Shown: positions 1-8,657 of the stretch, in pieces
Layout of the letters: every line of letters starts with the position of its first letter
Position numbering within the stretch: position 1 is the stretch's first letter
Source: Klebsiella africana
GTDB taxonomy: Bacteria; Pseudomonadota; Gammaproteobacteria; Enterobacterales; Enterobacteriaceae
Length of the DNA: 64,000 nucleotides
Assembly: GCF_020526085.1 (NCBI RefSeq)
Contig: NZ_CP084874.1
Span: 1,922,001 to 1,986,000, forward strand
Reading direction: 5' to 3'
The notes under the pieces: generated by a model
Told to the model about the DNA's origin: nothing
Database searches by the model: none
What the model saw: only the letters and a program-made list of their open reading frames with translations
Made by a program: the position numbers and the translations under genes

Positions 1-97
1 CTACGGCGCGGTGTTCCTGGCCAGTCTGCCGCCGGCGCCGCGAACCCGCGATATCCGTCGGGCGGTGCGCTTCCTCGCCGTACCGCCGGCAAGGTAA
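1..97 (+). CDS. yoaA: C-terminal end of YoaA-like DNA helicase (partial)
   Basis: An open frame enters from the left edge (first whole codon at base 2) and stops at TAA 95-97, giving 31 residues that begin YGAVFLASLPP and contain PRTRDIRRAVRFL. This resembles the C-terminal tail of the DinG/XPD-like helicase YoaA, which sits directly upstream of tsaB (yeaZ) in enterobacteria. The identity rests mostly on that synteny, because no helicase motif lies inside the window. YoaA is a superfamily 2 iron-sulfur helicase linked to DNA damage tolerance. Confidence 0.7.
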   Translation, partial: YGAVFLASLPPAPRTRDIRRAVRFLAVPPAR

Positions 98-242
98 TCC
101 GCACTAAAATGTGTTAAGCTGCGCGCCATTTTGTTAATTAGCGGTTCCCAATAGACTTCGGGCGGCATGGCGACGGGTTAGCCGTTTGCCGGAAAACAGG
201 CTGCCTGAAGGCCTGAACTATGTAACGAGAGCGTGACCACCC

Positions 243-938
243 ATGCGAATTTTGGCTATCGATACCGCCACAGAGGCCTGCTCCGCGGCGCTGTGGAATG
301 ATGGCACCCTTAGTGCTCATTTCGAAATTTGTCCCCGCGAACATACCCAACGTATCCTGCCGCTGGTGCAGGAGGTCCTCACCGAGAGCGGCACCACGCT
401 GAGCGAGCTGGACGCGCTGGCCTTTGGCCGAGGTCCGGGCAGCTTTACCGGCGTGCGCATTGGCATCGGTATCGCTCAGGGGTTGGCGTTGGGCGCCGAA
501 CTGCCAATGATCGGCGTTTCCACGCTGGCCACCATGGCGCAGGGCGCCTGGCGCAAAACTGGCGCCACCCGCGTGCTGGCGGCCATTGACGCGCGAATGG
601 GCGAAGTCTACTGGGCCGAGTACCAGCGCGACGAGCAGGGCGTCTGGCATGGTGAAGAGACGGAAGCGGTGCTCAAACCGGACGCGGTAGCCGAACGGCT
701 GGCACAGCTTTCCGGTGAATGGGCCACCGTCGGCACCGGCTGGCAGGCGTGGCCGGATCTGGCGAAAGAGAGCGGACTGACCTTAAGCAGCGGCGAAATC
801 ACACTGCCGGCGGCGGAGGATATGCTGCCGTTAGCCTGTTACCTGCTGGCGGCGGGAAAAACCGTGGCCGTGGAGAAAGCGGAGCCGGTTTATTTGCGAA
901 ACGAGGTGGCGTGGAAGAAACTTCCAGGCCGCGAGTGA
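243..938 (+). CDS. tsaB: TsaB, partner subunit for tRNA t6A37 modification
   Basis: A 231-residue protein matching TsaB (YeaZ) in length and sequence. TsaB is an ASKHA-fold protein that works with TsaD, TsaE and the TsaC product threonylcarbamoyl-AMP to place threonylcarbamoyl on A37 of ANN-decoding tRNAs in the cytoplasm. It opens with [17 protein letters not shown], the nucleotide-fold entry strand, and carries the family signature [13 protein letters not shown] near residues 64-76. TsaB itself is not the catalytic subunit; it scaffolds TsaD. The ATG at 243 gives the standard N-terminus although the ribosome site is weak. The gene follows yoaA and precedes yeaY, the usual enterobacterial order. 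Essential in E. coli, so an intact copy is expected. Confidence 0.95.
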   Translation: MRILAIDTATEACSAALWNDGTLSAHFEICPREHTQRILPLVQEVLTESGTTLSELDALAFGRGPGSFTGVRIGIGIAQGLALGAELPMIGVSTLATMAQGAWRKTGATRVLAAIDARMGEVYWAEYQRDEQGVWHGEETEAVLKPDAVAERLAQLSGEWATVGTGWQAWPDLAKESGLTLSSGEITLPAAEDMLPLACYLLAAGKTVAVEKAEPVYLRNEVAWKKLPGRE

Positions 939-976
939 ATCTCAGTAACAACAAGACTGAGAAAAGGAGTCGCATC

Positions 977-1558
977 ATGGCGGGTCAAAAACAGGGCGTT
1001 CGCTGGCTGCTGGCCGCGGCGGTTGCCGTTGCGCTAAGCGGCTGCGTGTCAGTGCCGGATGCCATCAAAGGCACCAGCCCGACGCCGCAGCAGGATTTAG
1101 TGCGGGTGATGAACGCCCCGCAGCTGTACGTTGGCCAGGAGGCACGCTTTGGCGGCAAGGTGGTCAATGTGCAAAACCAGCAGGGGAAAACCCGTTTGGA
1201 AATCGCCACCGTGCCGCTGGACAGCGGCGCGCGGCCTGTGCTGGGCGAGCCGTCCCGTGGGCGGATCTATGCCGACGTTAACGGCTTCCTCGATCCGGTG
1301 GATTTCCGTGGTCAGCTGGTGACCGTGGTCGGGCCGATTGCCGGGGTGGTTGACGGCAAGGTGGGCAGCACGCCCTACAAATTTATGCTGATGAACGCCA
1401 CCGGCTACAAGCGCTGGAACGTGGTGCAGCAGGTGGTGATGCCTCCGCAACCTATCGACCCGTGGATGCTGGGTCCGCGCCCCTGGGGCTACGGCTATGG
1501 CGGTTGGGGCTGGTACAATCCCGGCCCTGCTGAGGTGAGAAACGTTGTAACCGAATGA
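977..1558 (+). CDS. yeaY: YeaY, Slp-family outer-membrane lipoprotein
   Basis: A 193-residue Slp-family lipoprotein. The start at 977 follows an AAGGAG ribosome site at 964-969 and gives a lipoprotein signal peptide: MAGQKQG, a hydrophobic run, then the lipobox LSGC, with the lipidated Cys near residue 22. The mature part ([15 protein letters not shown]...) matches Slp/YeaY, starvation-inducible outer-membrane lipoproteins whose biochemical role is unclear. The C-terminus is rich in Gly, Trp and Tyr. The same frame stays open far upstream inside tsaB, but that longer form would bury the signal peptide and is not credible. The tsaB-yeaY gap is 38 bp, so they may be cotranscribed. A strong terminator follows at 1580-1616. 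Confidence 0.9.
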   Translation: MAGQKQGVRWLLAAAVAVALSGCVSVPDAIKGTSPTPQQDLVRVMNAPQLYVGQEARFGGKVVNVQNQQGKTRLEIATVPLDSGARPVLGEPSRGRIYADVNGFLDPVDFRGQLVTVVGPIAGVVDGKVGSTPYKFMLMNATGYKRWNVVQQVVMPPQPIDPWMLGPRPWGYGYGGWGWYNPGPAEVRNVVTE

Positions 1559-1579
1559 TTTTGTTGTTTATGTTAGTTC

Positions 1580-1616
1580 AAAGAAACAGCGGCTGGTCCG
1601 CTGTTTCTTTGTTTTC
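1580..1616 (+). terminator. Rho-independent terminator after yeaY
   Basis: A perfect 13-bp stem (AAAGAAACAGCGG pairing with CCGCTGTTTCTTT) closes a five-base loop CTGGT and is followed by GTTTT. It lies 21 bp after the yeaY stop and ends the tsaB-yeaY unit. Confidence 0.85.
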
Positions 1617-1636
1617 AGTCGAATAAGAAAAAAAAT

Positions 1637-1652
1637 AGTGACGCGCTTCGCA
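1637..1652 (+). promoter_or_regulatory. Candidate CRP site upstream of fadD
   Basis: AGTGA-N6-TCGCA matches 8 of the 10 conserved bases of the CRP consensus TGTGA-N6-TCACA. Its centre (1644.5) lies about 62 bp before the start point predicted from the TATAAT at 1695-1700, the class I position. fadD is cAMP-CRP activated in E. coli. Inferred from sequence. Confidence 0.5.
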
Positions 1653-1675
1653 ACCTGCTCATTGCCTAATTAATA

Positions 1676-1700
1676 AACTGGTACGCTGAGTTAATATAAT
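1676..1700 (+). promoter_or_regulatory. FadR operator and -10 element of the fadD promoter
   Basis: AACTGGTACGCTGAGTT (1676-1692) has the CTGGT...GTT layout of FadR operators and is followed at once by a perfect -10 TATAAT (1695-1700). A bound FadR dimer would cover the spacer and block RNA polymerase, as known for E. coli fadD. The -35 region is poor, which fits a CRP-dependent promoter. Confidence 0.7.
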
Positions 1701-1763
1701 GTTAACAAAATGTATTTTCCAGGGGCTGTGATGACGACGAATAACTATTTCAGAGGTGATGCA

Positions 1764-3449
1764 GTGAAAAAGGTTTGGCTAAACCGTTATCCCGCGGATG
1801 TTCCAGCGGAGATAAATCCTGACCGCTATCAATCCCTGGTTGAATTGTTTGAACATGCCACCACCCGCTACGCTGACCAACCGGCGTTCATCAATATGGG
1901 TGAAGTGATGACTTACCGTAAGCTGGAGGAGCGTAGTCGCGCCTTCGCCGCTTACCTTCAGGAGGGGTTAGGGTTACAGAAGGGCGATCGCGTGGCCCTG
2001 ATGATGCCTAACCTGCTGCAGTATCCGGTGGCTCTGTTTGGCATCTTGCGCGCCGGGATGATCGTGGTTAACGTCAACCCCTTATATACCCCGCGTGAAC
2101 TGGAGCATCAGCTCAACGACAGCGGCGCGGCGGCGATCGTCATTGTCTCCAACTTTGCCCATACCCTGGAAAAAGTGGTGGCGAAAACTCAGGTTCAGCA
2201 TGTCATCCTGACGCGCATGGGCGATCAGCTCTCCACCGCCAAAGGTACGCTGGTGAACTTTGTGGTCAAGTACATCAAGCGTCTTGTGCCGAAGTATCAC
2301 CTGCCGGATGCCATCTCCTTTCGCAGCGCGCTGCAGCACGGCTATCGCATGCAGTACGTCAAGCCGGAGATCGTTGCGGAAGATCTGGCGTTTCTGCAGT
2401 ATACCGGGGGGACTACCGGGGTGGCCAAAGGAGCGATGCTAACCCACCGCAACATGCTGGCTAACCTCGAGCAGGTCAATGCCACCTACGGCCCGCTGCT
2501 GCATCGCGGCAAAGAGTTCGTGGTGACCGCGCTGCCGCTGTATCACATTTTCGCCCTCACCATGAACTGCCTGCTGTTTATCGAACTGGGTGGGCAGAAT
2601 TTGCTGATCACCAACCCACGCGATATCCCCGGGCTGGTGAAGGAGCTGGCGAAATATCCGTTTACCGCCATGACCGGGGTCAATACCCTGTTCAACGCCT
2701 TGCTGAACAACAAAGAGTTCCAGCAGCTAGATTTCTCCTCTCTGCACCTCTCCGCCGGCGGTGGGATGCCGGTGCAGCAGGCGGTGGCTGAGCGCTGGGT
2801 GAAGCTGACCGGACAATATCTGCTGGAGGGCTACGGCCTGACCGAGTGTTCGCCGCTGGTCAGCGTCAACCCGCACGATATCGACTACCACAGCGGCAGC
2901 ATTGGTCTGCCGGTACCCTCCACCGAAGCCAAACTAGTGGACGATGACGATATCGACGTGGCGCCGGGACAGCCGGGCGAGCTCTGTATCAAGGGGCCGC
3001 AGGTGATGCTGGGCTACTGGCAGCGGCCTGACGCGACCGATGAAATTATCAAAGACGGTTGGCTGCACACCGGGGATATCGCGGTCATGGATGATGAAGG
3101 ATTCCTGCGCATCGTCGACCGCAAAAAAGATATGATCCTGGTATCGGGGTTTAACGTCTATCCGAATGAAATCGAAGATGTGGTCATGCAGCACAGCGGC
3201 GTGCTCGAAGTAGCAGCCATCGGCGTGCCGTCCGGTAGCAGCGGTGAAGCGGTGAAGATTTTCGTGGTTAAGAAAGATGCCGCATTAACCGAAGAAGCAC
3301 TGATTACGTTCTGCCGTCGCCATTTGACCGGATACAAGGTGCCGAAGCTGGTGGAATTCCGTGACGAACTGCCGAAATCCAACGTCGGGAAAATTTTGCG
3401 GCGAGAACTGCGTGACGAAGCGCGCGCTAAAGTGGACAATAAAGGCTAA
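1764..3449 (+). CDS. fadD: Long-chain fatty acyl-CoA synthetase FadD
   Basis: Long-chain acyl-CoA ligase (EC 6.2.1.3). It activates imported fatty acids with ATP and CoA at the inner membrane, trapping them for beta-oxidation. The GTG at 1764 gives 561 residues beginning [14 protein letters not shown], the exact length and N-terminus of E. coli FadD (which starts with TTG); an in-frame ATG at 1710 would add an 18-residue tail foreign to the family. Visible motifs are the AMP-binding P-loop [11 protein letters not shown] (near 212-222), [11 protein letters not shown], the HTGD motif and the fatty-acyl-CoA signature ending [10 protein letters not shown] near 430-455, then the C-terminal lysine in [10 protein letters not shown]. 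FadR operator and CRP site lie upstream, a terminator downstream. Confidence 0.97.
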   Translation: MKKVWLNRYPADVPAEINPDRYQSLVELFEHATTRYADQPAFINMGEVMTYRKLEERSRAFAAYLQEGLGLQKGDRVALMMPNLLQYPVALFGILRAGMIVVNVNPLYTPRELEHQLNDSGAAAIVIVSNFAHTLEKVVAKTQVQHVILTRMGDQLSTAKGTLVNFVVKYIKRLVPKYHLPDAISFRSALQHGYRMQYVKPEIVAEDLAFLQYTGGTTGVAKGAMLTHRNMLANLEQVNATYGPLLHRGKEFVVTALPLYHIFALTMNCLLFIELGGQNLLITNPRDIPGLVKELAKYPFTAMTGVNTLFNALLNNKEFQQLDFSSLHLSAGGGMPVQQAVAERWVKLTGQYLLEGYGLTECSPLVSVNPHDIDYHSGSIGLPVPSTEAKLVDDDDIDVAPGQPGELCIKGPQVMLGYWQRPDATDEIIKDGWLHTGDIAVMDDEGFLRIVDRKKDMILVSGFNVYPNEIEDVVMQHSGVLEVAAIGVPSGSSGEAVKIFVVKKDAALTEEALITFCRRHLTGYKVPKLVEFRDELPKSNVGKILRRELRDEARAKVDNKG

Positions 3450-3468
3450 GTAACGAATGAGTCGCCTG

Positions 3469-3492
3469 ACGCCGGCTACGCCGGCGTTTTTT
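3469..3492 (+). terminator. Rho-independent terminator after fadD
   Basis: ACGCCGG and CCGGCGT form a 7-bp GC stem around CTACG, followed by TTTTTT. It lies 20 bp past the fadD stop. Confidence 0.85.
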
Positions 3493-3518
3493 ATGGGCGC
3501 AAGTTAAGAGAGTATGCT

Positions 3519-4646
3519 TTGAACTATCAGATGATCACCACCGACGATGGCCTGCGCGCTGTCTGCGAAGCGGCAAGCGCGGCCTCCGCCGTTGCTCTGG
3601 ATACGGAATTTGTCCGCACCCGCACTTATTACCCGCAGCTGGGCCTACTGCAGCTGTTCGATGGCCAGCAGGTCTCTCTGATCGATCCCCTGACGATTAA
3701 CGACTGGGCGCCGATGCGCGAGCTACTGCTCAACCAGGATGTGACTAAATACCTGCACGCCGGCAGCGAAGATTTAGAAGTCTTTCTCAACGCGTTCAAC
3801 CTGATGCCGCAGCCGCTGATCGACACCCAGATCCTGGCGGCCTTCTGCGGCCGCCCAATGTCCTGGGGCTTCGCCTCGATGGTGGAAGAGTATTCCGGGG
3901 TAGCGCTGGATAAAAGCGAATCCCGCACCGACTGGCTGGCGCGCCCGCTGACCGAGCGTCAGTGTGAATATGCTGCAGCCGACGTCTGGTACCTGCTGCC
4001 GATCGCCAGCCAGTTAATGGCGGAGACCGATCGCGCAGGCTGGCTGTCGGCGGCGCTGGACGAATGTCGTCTGATGCAGCAGCGCCGTCAGGAGGTGGTC
4101 GACCCGGCCGAGGCCTGGCGCGATATTGGCAATGCCTGGCAGCTGCGAACCCGCCAGCTGGGTTGTCTGCAGCTGCTGGCGGAGTGGCGCCTGCGCAAAG
4201 CGCGTGAGCGCGATCTGGCGGTAAACTTTGTGGTGCGGGAAGAGCATCTATGGAGCGTGGCGCGCTATATGCCCACCAGCCTCGGCGAGCTCGACAGCCT
4301 CGGGTTGTCCGGTAGCGAAATTCGCTTCCACGGCAAAACGCTGCTTAGCCTGGTCGAGAAAGCGCAGGCGCTGCCGGAATCGGCCCTGCCGGCGCCGCTG
4401 CAGAATCTTATCGATATGCCGGGCTACCGCAAAGCCTTTAAAGATATTAAAGCGCTGGTGCAGGAAGTAAGCACGGAGAAGGGCGTAAGCGCGGAGCTGC
4501 TGGCGTCGCGTCGGCAGATCAACCAGCTGCTGAACTGGCACTGGCAGTTGAAAACGCAAGCCGGTGAACCTGAGCTGATTTCCGGTTGGCGCGGGGAGCT
4601 GATGGCCGAGCAGCTGAAGTCGCTGTTAAACGACTATCCGCGCTAG
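3519..4646 (+). CDS. rnd: Ribonuclease D
   Basis: RNase D, a 3'-5' exoribonuclease that trims tRNA precursors and other stable RNAs. The 375-residue product matches the E. coli length. The start is TTG at 3519 (MNYQMITTDDGL), as in E. coli, with AAGAGAG upstream. The N-terminal DEDDy exonuclease domain shows ALDTEFVRTRTYYP (metal-binding Asp and Glu near 28-30), AGSEDLEVF, and CEYAAADVWYL carrying the conserved Tyr and final Asp. The C-terminal half holds HRDC domains (about 210-370) for RNA binding. A bidirectional terminator separates it from the convergent min operon. Confidence 0.97.
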   Translation: MNYQMITTDDGLRAVCEAASAASAVALDTEFVRTRTYYPQLGLLQLFDGQQVSLIDPLTINDWAPMRELLLNQDVTKYLHAGSEDLEVFLNAFNLMPQPLIDTQILAAFCGRPMSWGFASMVEEYSGVALDKSESRTDWLARPLTERQCEYAAADVWYLLPIASQLMAETDRAGWLSAALDECRLMQQRRQEVVDPAEAWRDIGNAWQLRTRQLGCLQLLAEWRLRKARERDLAVNFVVREEHLWSVARYMPTSLGELDSLGLSGSEIRFHGKTLLSLVEKAQALPESALPAPLQNLIDMPGYRKAFKDIKALVQEVSTEKGVSAELLASRRQINQLLNWHWQLKTQAGEPELISGWRGELMAEQLKSLLNDYPR

Positions 4647-4668
4647 CGGGCGGCCTGGTTCAGGCCAT

Positions 4669-4706
4669 AAAAAAACCGGCGGCGCGTGGCGTAGCCGGTT
4701 TTTTTT
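4669..4706. terminator. Bidirectional terminator between rnd and minE
   Basis: AAAAAAACCGGC ... GCCGGTTTTTTTT: the GC stem is flanked by an A-run and a T-run, so it works for rnd on the plus strand and minE on the minus strand. Confidence 0.85.
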
Positions 4707-4723
4707 CGCGATGGTGCGACAGG

Positions 4724-4993
4724 TCAGGGTTTCGACTCTTCCGTTTCGGGTAGGGTCACGTTTAGCTCAAGAATGGAAATATCCCCGTCCCGCTGCTCCA
4801 GCTGCACGCTGACCATCTCCGGGTCGATCTGCACGTATTTACAGATCACTTCCAGGATATCTTTGCGTAACTGCGGCAGGTAATGCGGCTCCGCGTCTCC
4901 GCGGCGGCGCTCGGCGACGATGATTTGCAGGCGTTCTTTCGCAATATTAGCCGTGTTCTTTTTTCGCGAGAGAAAAAAGTCGAGTAAAGCCAT
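4724..4993 (-). CDS. minE: MinE, topological specificity factor for cell division
   Basis: An 89-residue MinE, near the standard 88. It binds membrane-bound MinD, stimulates its ATPase and drives pole-to-pole Min oscillation, so the Z-ring forms at mid-cell. The N-terminal amphipathic membrane helix [12 protein letters not shown] is followed by the anti-MinCD segment ([16 protein letters not shown]) and the C-terminal dimerising topology domain. It is the last gene of minC-minD-minE, only 3 bp after the minD stop, so it is translated from the same message. Confidence 0.97.
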   Translation of the reverse strand: MALLDFFLSRKKNTANIAKERLQIIVAERRRGDAEPHYLPQLRKDILEVICKYVQIDPEMVSVQLEQRDGDISILELNVTLPETEESKP

Positions 4994-4996
4994 AAT

Positions 4997-5809
4997 TTAT
5001 CCTCCGAACAGGCGTTTGAGGAATCCTTTCTTCTCTTCTTCAATGAAGCGGAAAGGGCGTTCTTCTCCGAGCAGACGTTCAACGGTATCGGCATAGGCTT
5101 TGCCTGCGTCCGAGGCGGCATCGAGGATCACTGGCTCACCCTGGTTGGATGCGCGCAGGACTGACTGGTCTTCCGGGATCACGCCCACCAGGTTGATGCG
5201 CAGAATTTCCAGCACGTCTTCCATGCTGAGCATATCGCCTTTATTCACGCGGCCTGGATTGTAGCGGGTCAGTAGCAGATGCTCTTTGATCGGCTCTTCG
5301 CCATTTTCCGCGCGGCGGGATTTAGAGGCGAGAATGCCAAGGATACGGTCGGAGTCGCGAACGGAGGAGACTTCCGGGTTGGTGGTGATGATGGCTTCGT
5401 CAGCAAAATAGAGCGCCATCAACGCACCGGTTTCAATGCCTGCCGGGGAATCGCAGACAATGAAATCGAACTCCATTTTCTTCAGTTCTTCGAGCACTTT
5501 ATCGACGCCTTCGCGGGTCAGGGCGTCTTTATCCCGGGTCTGGGAAGCCGGAAGAATGTAGAGGTTTTCCGTGCGCTTATCTTTGATCAGCGCCTGATTT
5601 AACGTGGCATCACCCTGGATGACGTTGACGAAATCATAAACGACGCGACGTTCGCAGCCCATAATCAGGTCGAGGTTACGCAGGCCGATGTCGAAGTCGA
5701 TAACGACGGTTTTCTTTCCCTTCTGGGCCAAACCTGTAGCGATGGCCGCGCTGGAGGTGGTCTTGCCAACGCCCCCTTTACCCGAAGTCACAACAATAAT
5801 GCGTGCCAT
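4997..5809 (-). CDS. minD: MinD, membrane ATPase of the Min division inhibitor
   Basis: A 270-residue MinD, the same length as E. coli. The deviant Walker A motif GKGGVGKT lies at residues 10-17; the conserved VIDFDIGLRNLD and CDSPAG motifs follow. The C-terminal amphipathic helix ending KKGFLKRLFGG is the membrane-targeting sequence that attaches ATP-bound dimers to the inner membrane. MinD recruits MinC to block FtsZ and is released by MinE. It lies between minC (23-bp gap) and minE (3-bp gap) in the usual operon. Confidence 0.98.
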   Translation of the reverse strand: MARIIVVTSGKGGVGKTTSSAAIATGLAQKGKKTVVIDFDIGLRNLDLIMGCERRVVYDFVNVIQGDATLNQALIKDKRTENLYILPASQTRDKDALTREGVDKVLEELKKMEFDFIVCDSPAGIETGALMALYFADEAIITTNPEVSSVRDSDRILGILASKSRRAENGEEPIKEHLLLTRYNPGRVNKGDMLSMEDVLEILRINLVGVIPEDQSVLRASNQGEPVILDAASDAGKAYADTVERLLGEERPFRFIEEEKKGFLKRLFGG

Positions 5810-5832
5810 AGAAATTCCTTGTTAAAAAGGGA

Positions 5833-6531
5833 TTAATTTAACGGTTGAATTGCCAAAGCGCTTTCACCTAAACGCAGGCGCGCCGCTTTGCCATAAAATT
5901 CGGCCGGGATGTTATCGCTCAGCCAATATTCCCCGGCGATGGAAACCAGCTCCGCCGCAAGGTGGGTACAAAATATCTGGGCGTCTCTGTCGCCACCGGC
6001 GCCAGCCAGCGCACGTCCTCGCATCATGCCATATACATGGATATTTCCATCAGCGATAAGTTCCGCACCGGCACTCACATGATTTGTAACAATAAGATCA
6101 CAGTGTGGCGCATAAATGCGCTGACCGGAACGTACCGGCTGATCAATCAAACGCGTTTTTGTGATCTGACTAGCAACTGGCGGTGGCGGGGTAGGTTCGG
6201 ACGGTACCGGACGAGGGGCTTTTTCTTTCCCTTCGGTTAATAACGGGATCCCGGCGCGGTCGATTTCAGTTTTCAGGCGCGGAATTTTGCATCCGCTGAC
6301 GCCCATAATACGTAAACCGGTCGCGGCGATAGCCTCGTTGATGGCGCGCCATTCCACCTCCTCCTCGATGCTGGCGATATTCACCACCACCGGAGCATGA
6401 CGTAAAAAGGCGGGAGCCTGGGCGATTTTGTCTTCTAACGCCTGACGAATAACCTCGGGATTTGCATCGTGCAAATGAACGACAGATAACGTGAAGCTAC
6501 TGCCTTTAAGTTCGATTGGCGTATTTGACAT
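5833..6531 (-). CDS. minC: MinC, FtsZ assembly inhibitor
   Basis: A 232-residue MinC (231 in E. coli). The N-terminal domain (about 1-105, starting [17 protein letters not shown]) antagonises FtsZ polymers. A Pro-rich linker (about 105-130, with [11 protein letters not shown]) joins the C-terminal beta-helix domain, which dimerises and binds MinD ([44 protein letters not shown]). The start at 6531 gives the family N-terminus; the frame extends further upstream to 6627, but that would run into the ycgL start region and is not used. First gene of the min operon, divergent from ycgL. Confidence 0.97.
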   Translation of the reverse strand: MSNTPIELKGSSFTLSVVHLHDANPEVIRQALEDKIAQAPAFLRHAPVVVNIASIEEEVEWRAINEAIAATGLRIMGVSGCKIPRLKTEIDRAGIPLLTEGKEKAPRPVPSEPTPPPPVASQITKTRLIDQPVRSGQRIYAPHCDLIVTNHVSAGAELIADGNIHVYGMMRGRALAGAGGDRDAQIFCTHLAAELVSIAGEYWLSDNIPAEFYGKAARLRLGESALAIQPLN

Positions 6532-6657
6532 CCTGGCCTTACTCAATTTGCTGTTTATCAACCGCCGAAGTGCGGTGATATTCCGAAGACTAAAAGGCAT
6601 GTTATAGTCACTCATATATTGAGGCAAGTGACCACGGGTCTAATTCCGAGTAAAACT

Positions 6658-6939
6658 ATGTTTTGTGTGATCTATCGAAGTACTAAACGTGAACAAACCT
6701 ATTTATACGTCGAAAAAAAGGACGATTTCTCACGCGTTCCTGACGAGTTAATGCGCAGTTTTGGCACGCCGCAGATGGCGATGCTGCTACCGCTGGACGG
6801 ACGTAAAAAGCTGGTTAACGCCGACCTGGAAAAAGTGAAACAGGCGTTGAGTGAGCAGGGTTATTACCTGCAACTTCCCCCGCCATCTGAAAATCTACTA
6901 AAGAAACACCTGGCGGAACAGGGGAAACAATCCGATTAA
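6658..6939 (+). CDS. ycgL: YcgL-domain protein of unknown function
   Basis: A YcgL-family protein of 93 residues from the ATG at 6658 ([20 protein letters not shown]). An earlier in-frame ATG at 6619 would make 106 residues, closer to the annotated E. coli length, so the start is uncertain. The YcgL domain is a small gamma-proteobacterial alpha/beta fold with the conserved core [13 protein letters not shown] and [21 protein letters not shown]; no enzymatic role is established. It is divergent from minC and followed after 16 bp by ycgM, so ycgLM may be cotranscribed. Confidence 0.9.
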   Translation: MFCVIYRSTKREQTYLYVEKKDDFSRVPDELMRSFGTPQMAMLLPLDGRKKLVNADLEKVKQALSEQGYYLQLPPPSENLLKKHLAEQGKQSD

Positions 6940-6955
6940 CCCACGAGGGAAAATA

Positions 6956-7615
6956 ATGTACCAACATCATAACTGGCAGGGTGCGCTTCTGGATTATCCA
7001 GTGAGCAAGGTGGTTTGCGTCGGCAGTAATTATGCAAAGCACATCAAGGAAATGGGCAGTGCGACGCCGGAAGAGCCGGTGCTGTTTATTAAACCTGAGA
7101 CCGCCCTGTGCGATCTCCGTCAGCCGTTGGTGCTCCCTGAGGGGCTGGGCTCGGTGCACCACGAAGTCGAGCTGGCGGTGCTGATCGGCAGCACGCTGCG
7201 TCAGGCGACGGAAGAGCATGTGCTGAAAGGGATTGCCGGCTATGGCGTCGCGCTGGATCTCACGCTGCGCGACCTGCAGGCGAAAATGAAAAAAGCGGGA
7301 CAACCGTGGGAGAAGGCCAAAGGTTTCGATAATGCCTGTCCCATTTCTGGCTTTATTCCAGCCGCCGAGTTCCACGGCGATCCGCAGAATACCCCACTGA
7401 GCCTGAAAATTAACGGCGAAGTGCGCCAGCAGGGGACTACAGCCGACATGATCCACAAAATTGTGCCGCTGATTGCCTATATGTCGCGCTTCTTTACGCT
7501 CAAAGCCGGGGATGTGATCCTCACCGGCACCCCGGAAGGCGTGGGGCCGCTGCACAGCGGCGACGAGCTGGAGGTCGGCTTCAACGGCCTGTCGCTCACT
7601 ACCCGCGTGCTGTAA
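6956..7615 (+). CDS. ycgM: YcgM, FAH-family acylpyruvate hydrolase/oxaloacetate decarboxylase-like
   Basis: A 219-residue fumarylacetoacetate-hydrolase family protein, related to mammalian FAHD1 (acylpyruvase and oxaloacetate decarboxylase). It has the FAH metal-binding pattern HHEVELAVLIG (near 65-75) with a downstream Asp in ALDLTLRDLQ, and the conserved TGTPEGVGPL near the C-terminus. The Mg2+-dependent active site cleaves C-C bonds of acylpyruvates; the in vivo substrate in enterobacteria is not settled. The ribosome site GAGGGAAAATA precedes ATG 6956. A GCCGCC/GGCGGC hairpin at about 7625-7642 follows the stop but lacks a T-run. Confidence 0.9.
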   Translation: MYQHHNWQGALLDYPVSKVVCVGSNYAKHIKEMGSATPEEPVLFIKPETALCDLRQPLVLPEGLGSVHHEVELAVLIGSTLRQATEEHVLKGIAGYGVALDLTLRDLQAKMKKAGQPWEKAKGFDNACPISGFIPAAEFHGDPQNTPLSLKINGEVRQQGTTADMIHKIVPLIAYMSRFFTLKAGDVILTGTPEGVGPLHSGDELEVGFNGLSLTTRVL

Positions 7616-7709
7616 GCGCTGATTGCCGCCTTTTGGGGCGGCAAAACTTGCATCGGCGTGCCAGACTGGTTATAAGGTGCACCCTTAACTGGCAACGACG
7701 GACACTCCG

Positions 7710-8156
7710 ATGAGCGAACAACCTTTCTGGCAACAAAAAACACTGGATGAAATGACCGACGCGGAGTGGGAATCGCTGTGTGACGGCTGCGGCCAGTGCT
7801 GCTTGCACAAGCTGATGGATGAAGACACCGATGAGATCTACTTCACCAACGTCGCCTGCCGTCAGCTTAATATCAAAACCTGCCAGTGCCGTAACTACGC
7901 ACGTCGCTTCGAGTATGAGCCGGACTGCATCAAGCTCACTCGCGAAAATCTGCCGACCTTCGAATGGCTGCCGCCGACCTGCGCTTATCGCCTGCTGGCG
8001 GAGGGCAAACCGCTGCCGGCCTGGCATCCGCTGCTGACCGGCTCAAAAGCGGCGATGCACGGTGAGCGCATCTCTGTTCGCCATATTGCGGTGCCCGAGT
8101 CCACGGTCGTCGACTGGCAGGACCATATCCTCAATCTGCCTGACAGGGCACGCTAA
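7710..8156 (+). CDS. ycgN: YcgN, UPF0260 cysteine-cluster protein
   Basis: A 148-residue UPF0260 / YkgJ-type protein. Its cysteine cluster CDGCGQCC (near 26-33) and later CQCRNY with further Cys residues suggest metal, probably Zn or Fe-S, binding. Function unknown. It is conserved at this place downstream of ycgM in enterobacteria and sits 6 bp from the end of the convergent DUF1971 gene. ATG 7710 gives [15 protein letters not shown], the usual N-terminus. Confidence 0.9.
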   Translation: MSEQPFWQQKTLDEMTDAEWESLCDGCGQCCLHKLMDEDTDEIYFTNVACRQLNIKTCQCRNYARRFEYEPDCIKLTRENLPTFEWLPPTCAYRLLAEGKPLPAWHPLLTGSKAAMHGERISVRHIAVPESTVVDWQDHILNLPDRAR

Positions 8157-8162
8157 GCGCCG

Positions 8163-8507
8163 TCACGCTTTCTTCGCGTGGAACAGCCCGTTTTCACCGT
8201 CGGTTTCTTCGGCCACCCAGAAGTGAATATTGAAGCGGGCGTCGTCACTGAGTTCGACGCGGTGCCAGTACTGCGGCGGACTGGTAGCAAACTGCCCGGC
8301 CTGAATCACGACTTTTTTCTCCGGCTCCGTGGCCTGCTCATTGGCAAAACCGTAATAGGTCACCGTACCTTCCATGACGCACAGCTGACCGAAGACGCCA
8401 GCCGCGGTGTTGTGGTGGCTCAGCAGGGCGGCGGGGACGTTCTCTTTGGTGAAGAACGGGGTGGAGCGTTTAACTTTCCAGTCTGCGGGGATCAGTAAAG
8501 ATGACAT
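8163..8507 (-). CDS. YeaR-like DUF1971 cupin protein, probably nitric-oxide inducible
   Basis: A 114-residue DUF1971 protein, the small cupin-like family that includes E. coli YeaR and the N-terminal part of some tellurite-resistance (TehB-type) proteins. Visible family features are KVKRSTPFFTKENVPAAL near the start, CVMEGTVTYYGFANE, the aromatic/Pro segment AGQFATSPPQYWHRVE and FNIHFWV. The start at 8507 is fixed by the ribosome site AGGAG 7 bp upstream; an in-frame ATG further up at 8549 lies inside the NsrR box. The biochemical role of the family is unknown. E. coli yeaR is under NsrR and nitrate control, and this gene has its own NsrR-type box over the promoter. A monocistronic unit convergent with ycgN. 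Confidence 0.85.
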   Translation of the reverse strand: MSSLLIPADWKVKRSTPFFTKENVPAALLSHHNTAAGVFGQLCVMEGTVTYYGFANEQATEPEKKVVIQAGQFATSPPQYWHRVELSDDARFNIHFWVAEETDGENGLFHAKKA

Positions 8508-8529
8508 GTGAGCTCCTGTGGTGCTGTAA

Positions 8530-8569
8530 AAGATGTATTTAATATGCACCTTTTATTGACTGTGGTCAA
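8530..8569 (-). promoter_or_regulatory. Promoter with NsrR operator for the YeaR-like gene
   Basis: Bases 8530-8552 read AAGATGTATTT-A-ATATGCACCTT, matching 20 of 22 positions of the NsrR consensus AAGATGYATTT-N-AAATRCATCTT; the left half is exact. On the minus strand a -35 TTGACC (8569-8564) lies 17 bp from a CATATT -10 (8546-8541) buried in the box, so NsrR binding would block the promoter and NO would relieve it. Confidence 0.8.
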
Positions 8570-8607
8570 CCATAGACACGAAACGATTCAGCGATGCGCT
8601 GGGGGCA

Positions 8608-8633
8608 TAAAAAAACGCCCCGCAGGGCGTTTC
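8608..8633 (-). terminator. Rho-independent terminator after dsbB
   Basis: On the minus strand AAACGCCC-TGCG-GGGCGTTT is followed by a T-run, 25 bp beyond the dsbB stop. Confidence 0.85.
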
Positions 8634-8657
8634 ATTGTGGGTTGTACTCGCCGCGGC

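Noticed and set aside
719..976. Long N-terminal extension of the yeaY frame into tsaB
   Set aside because: It would place 86 unconserved residues before a clear lipoprotein signal peptide; ATG 977 has a good ribosome site.
7622..7650. Hairpin after ycgM as a terminator
   Set aside because: GCCGCC/GGCGGC stem is followed by A residues, not T residues, on the plus strand, and no minus-strand gene needs it.
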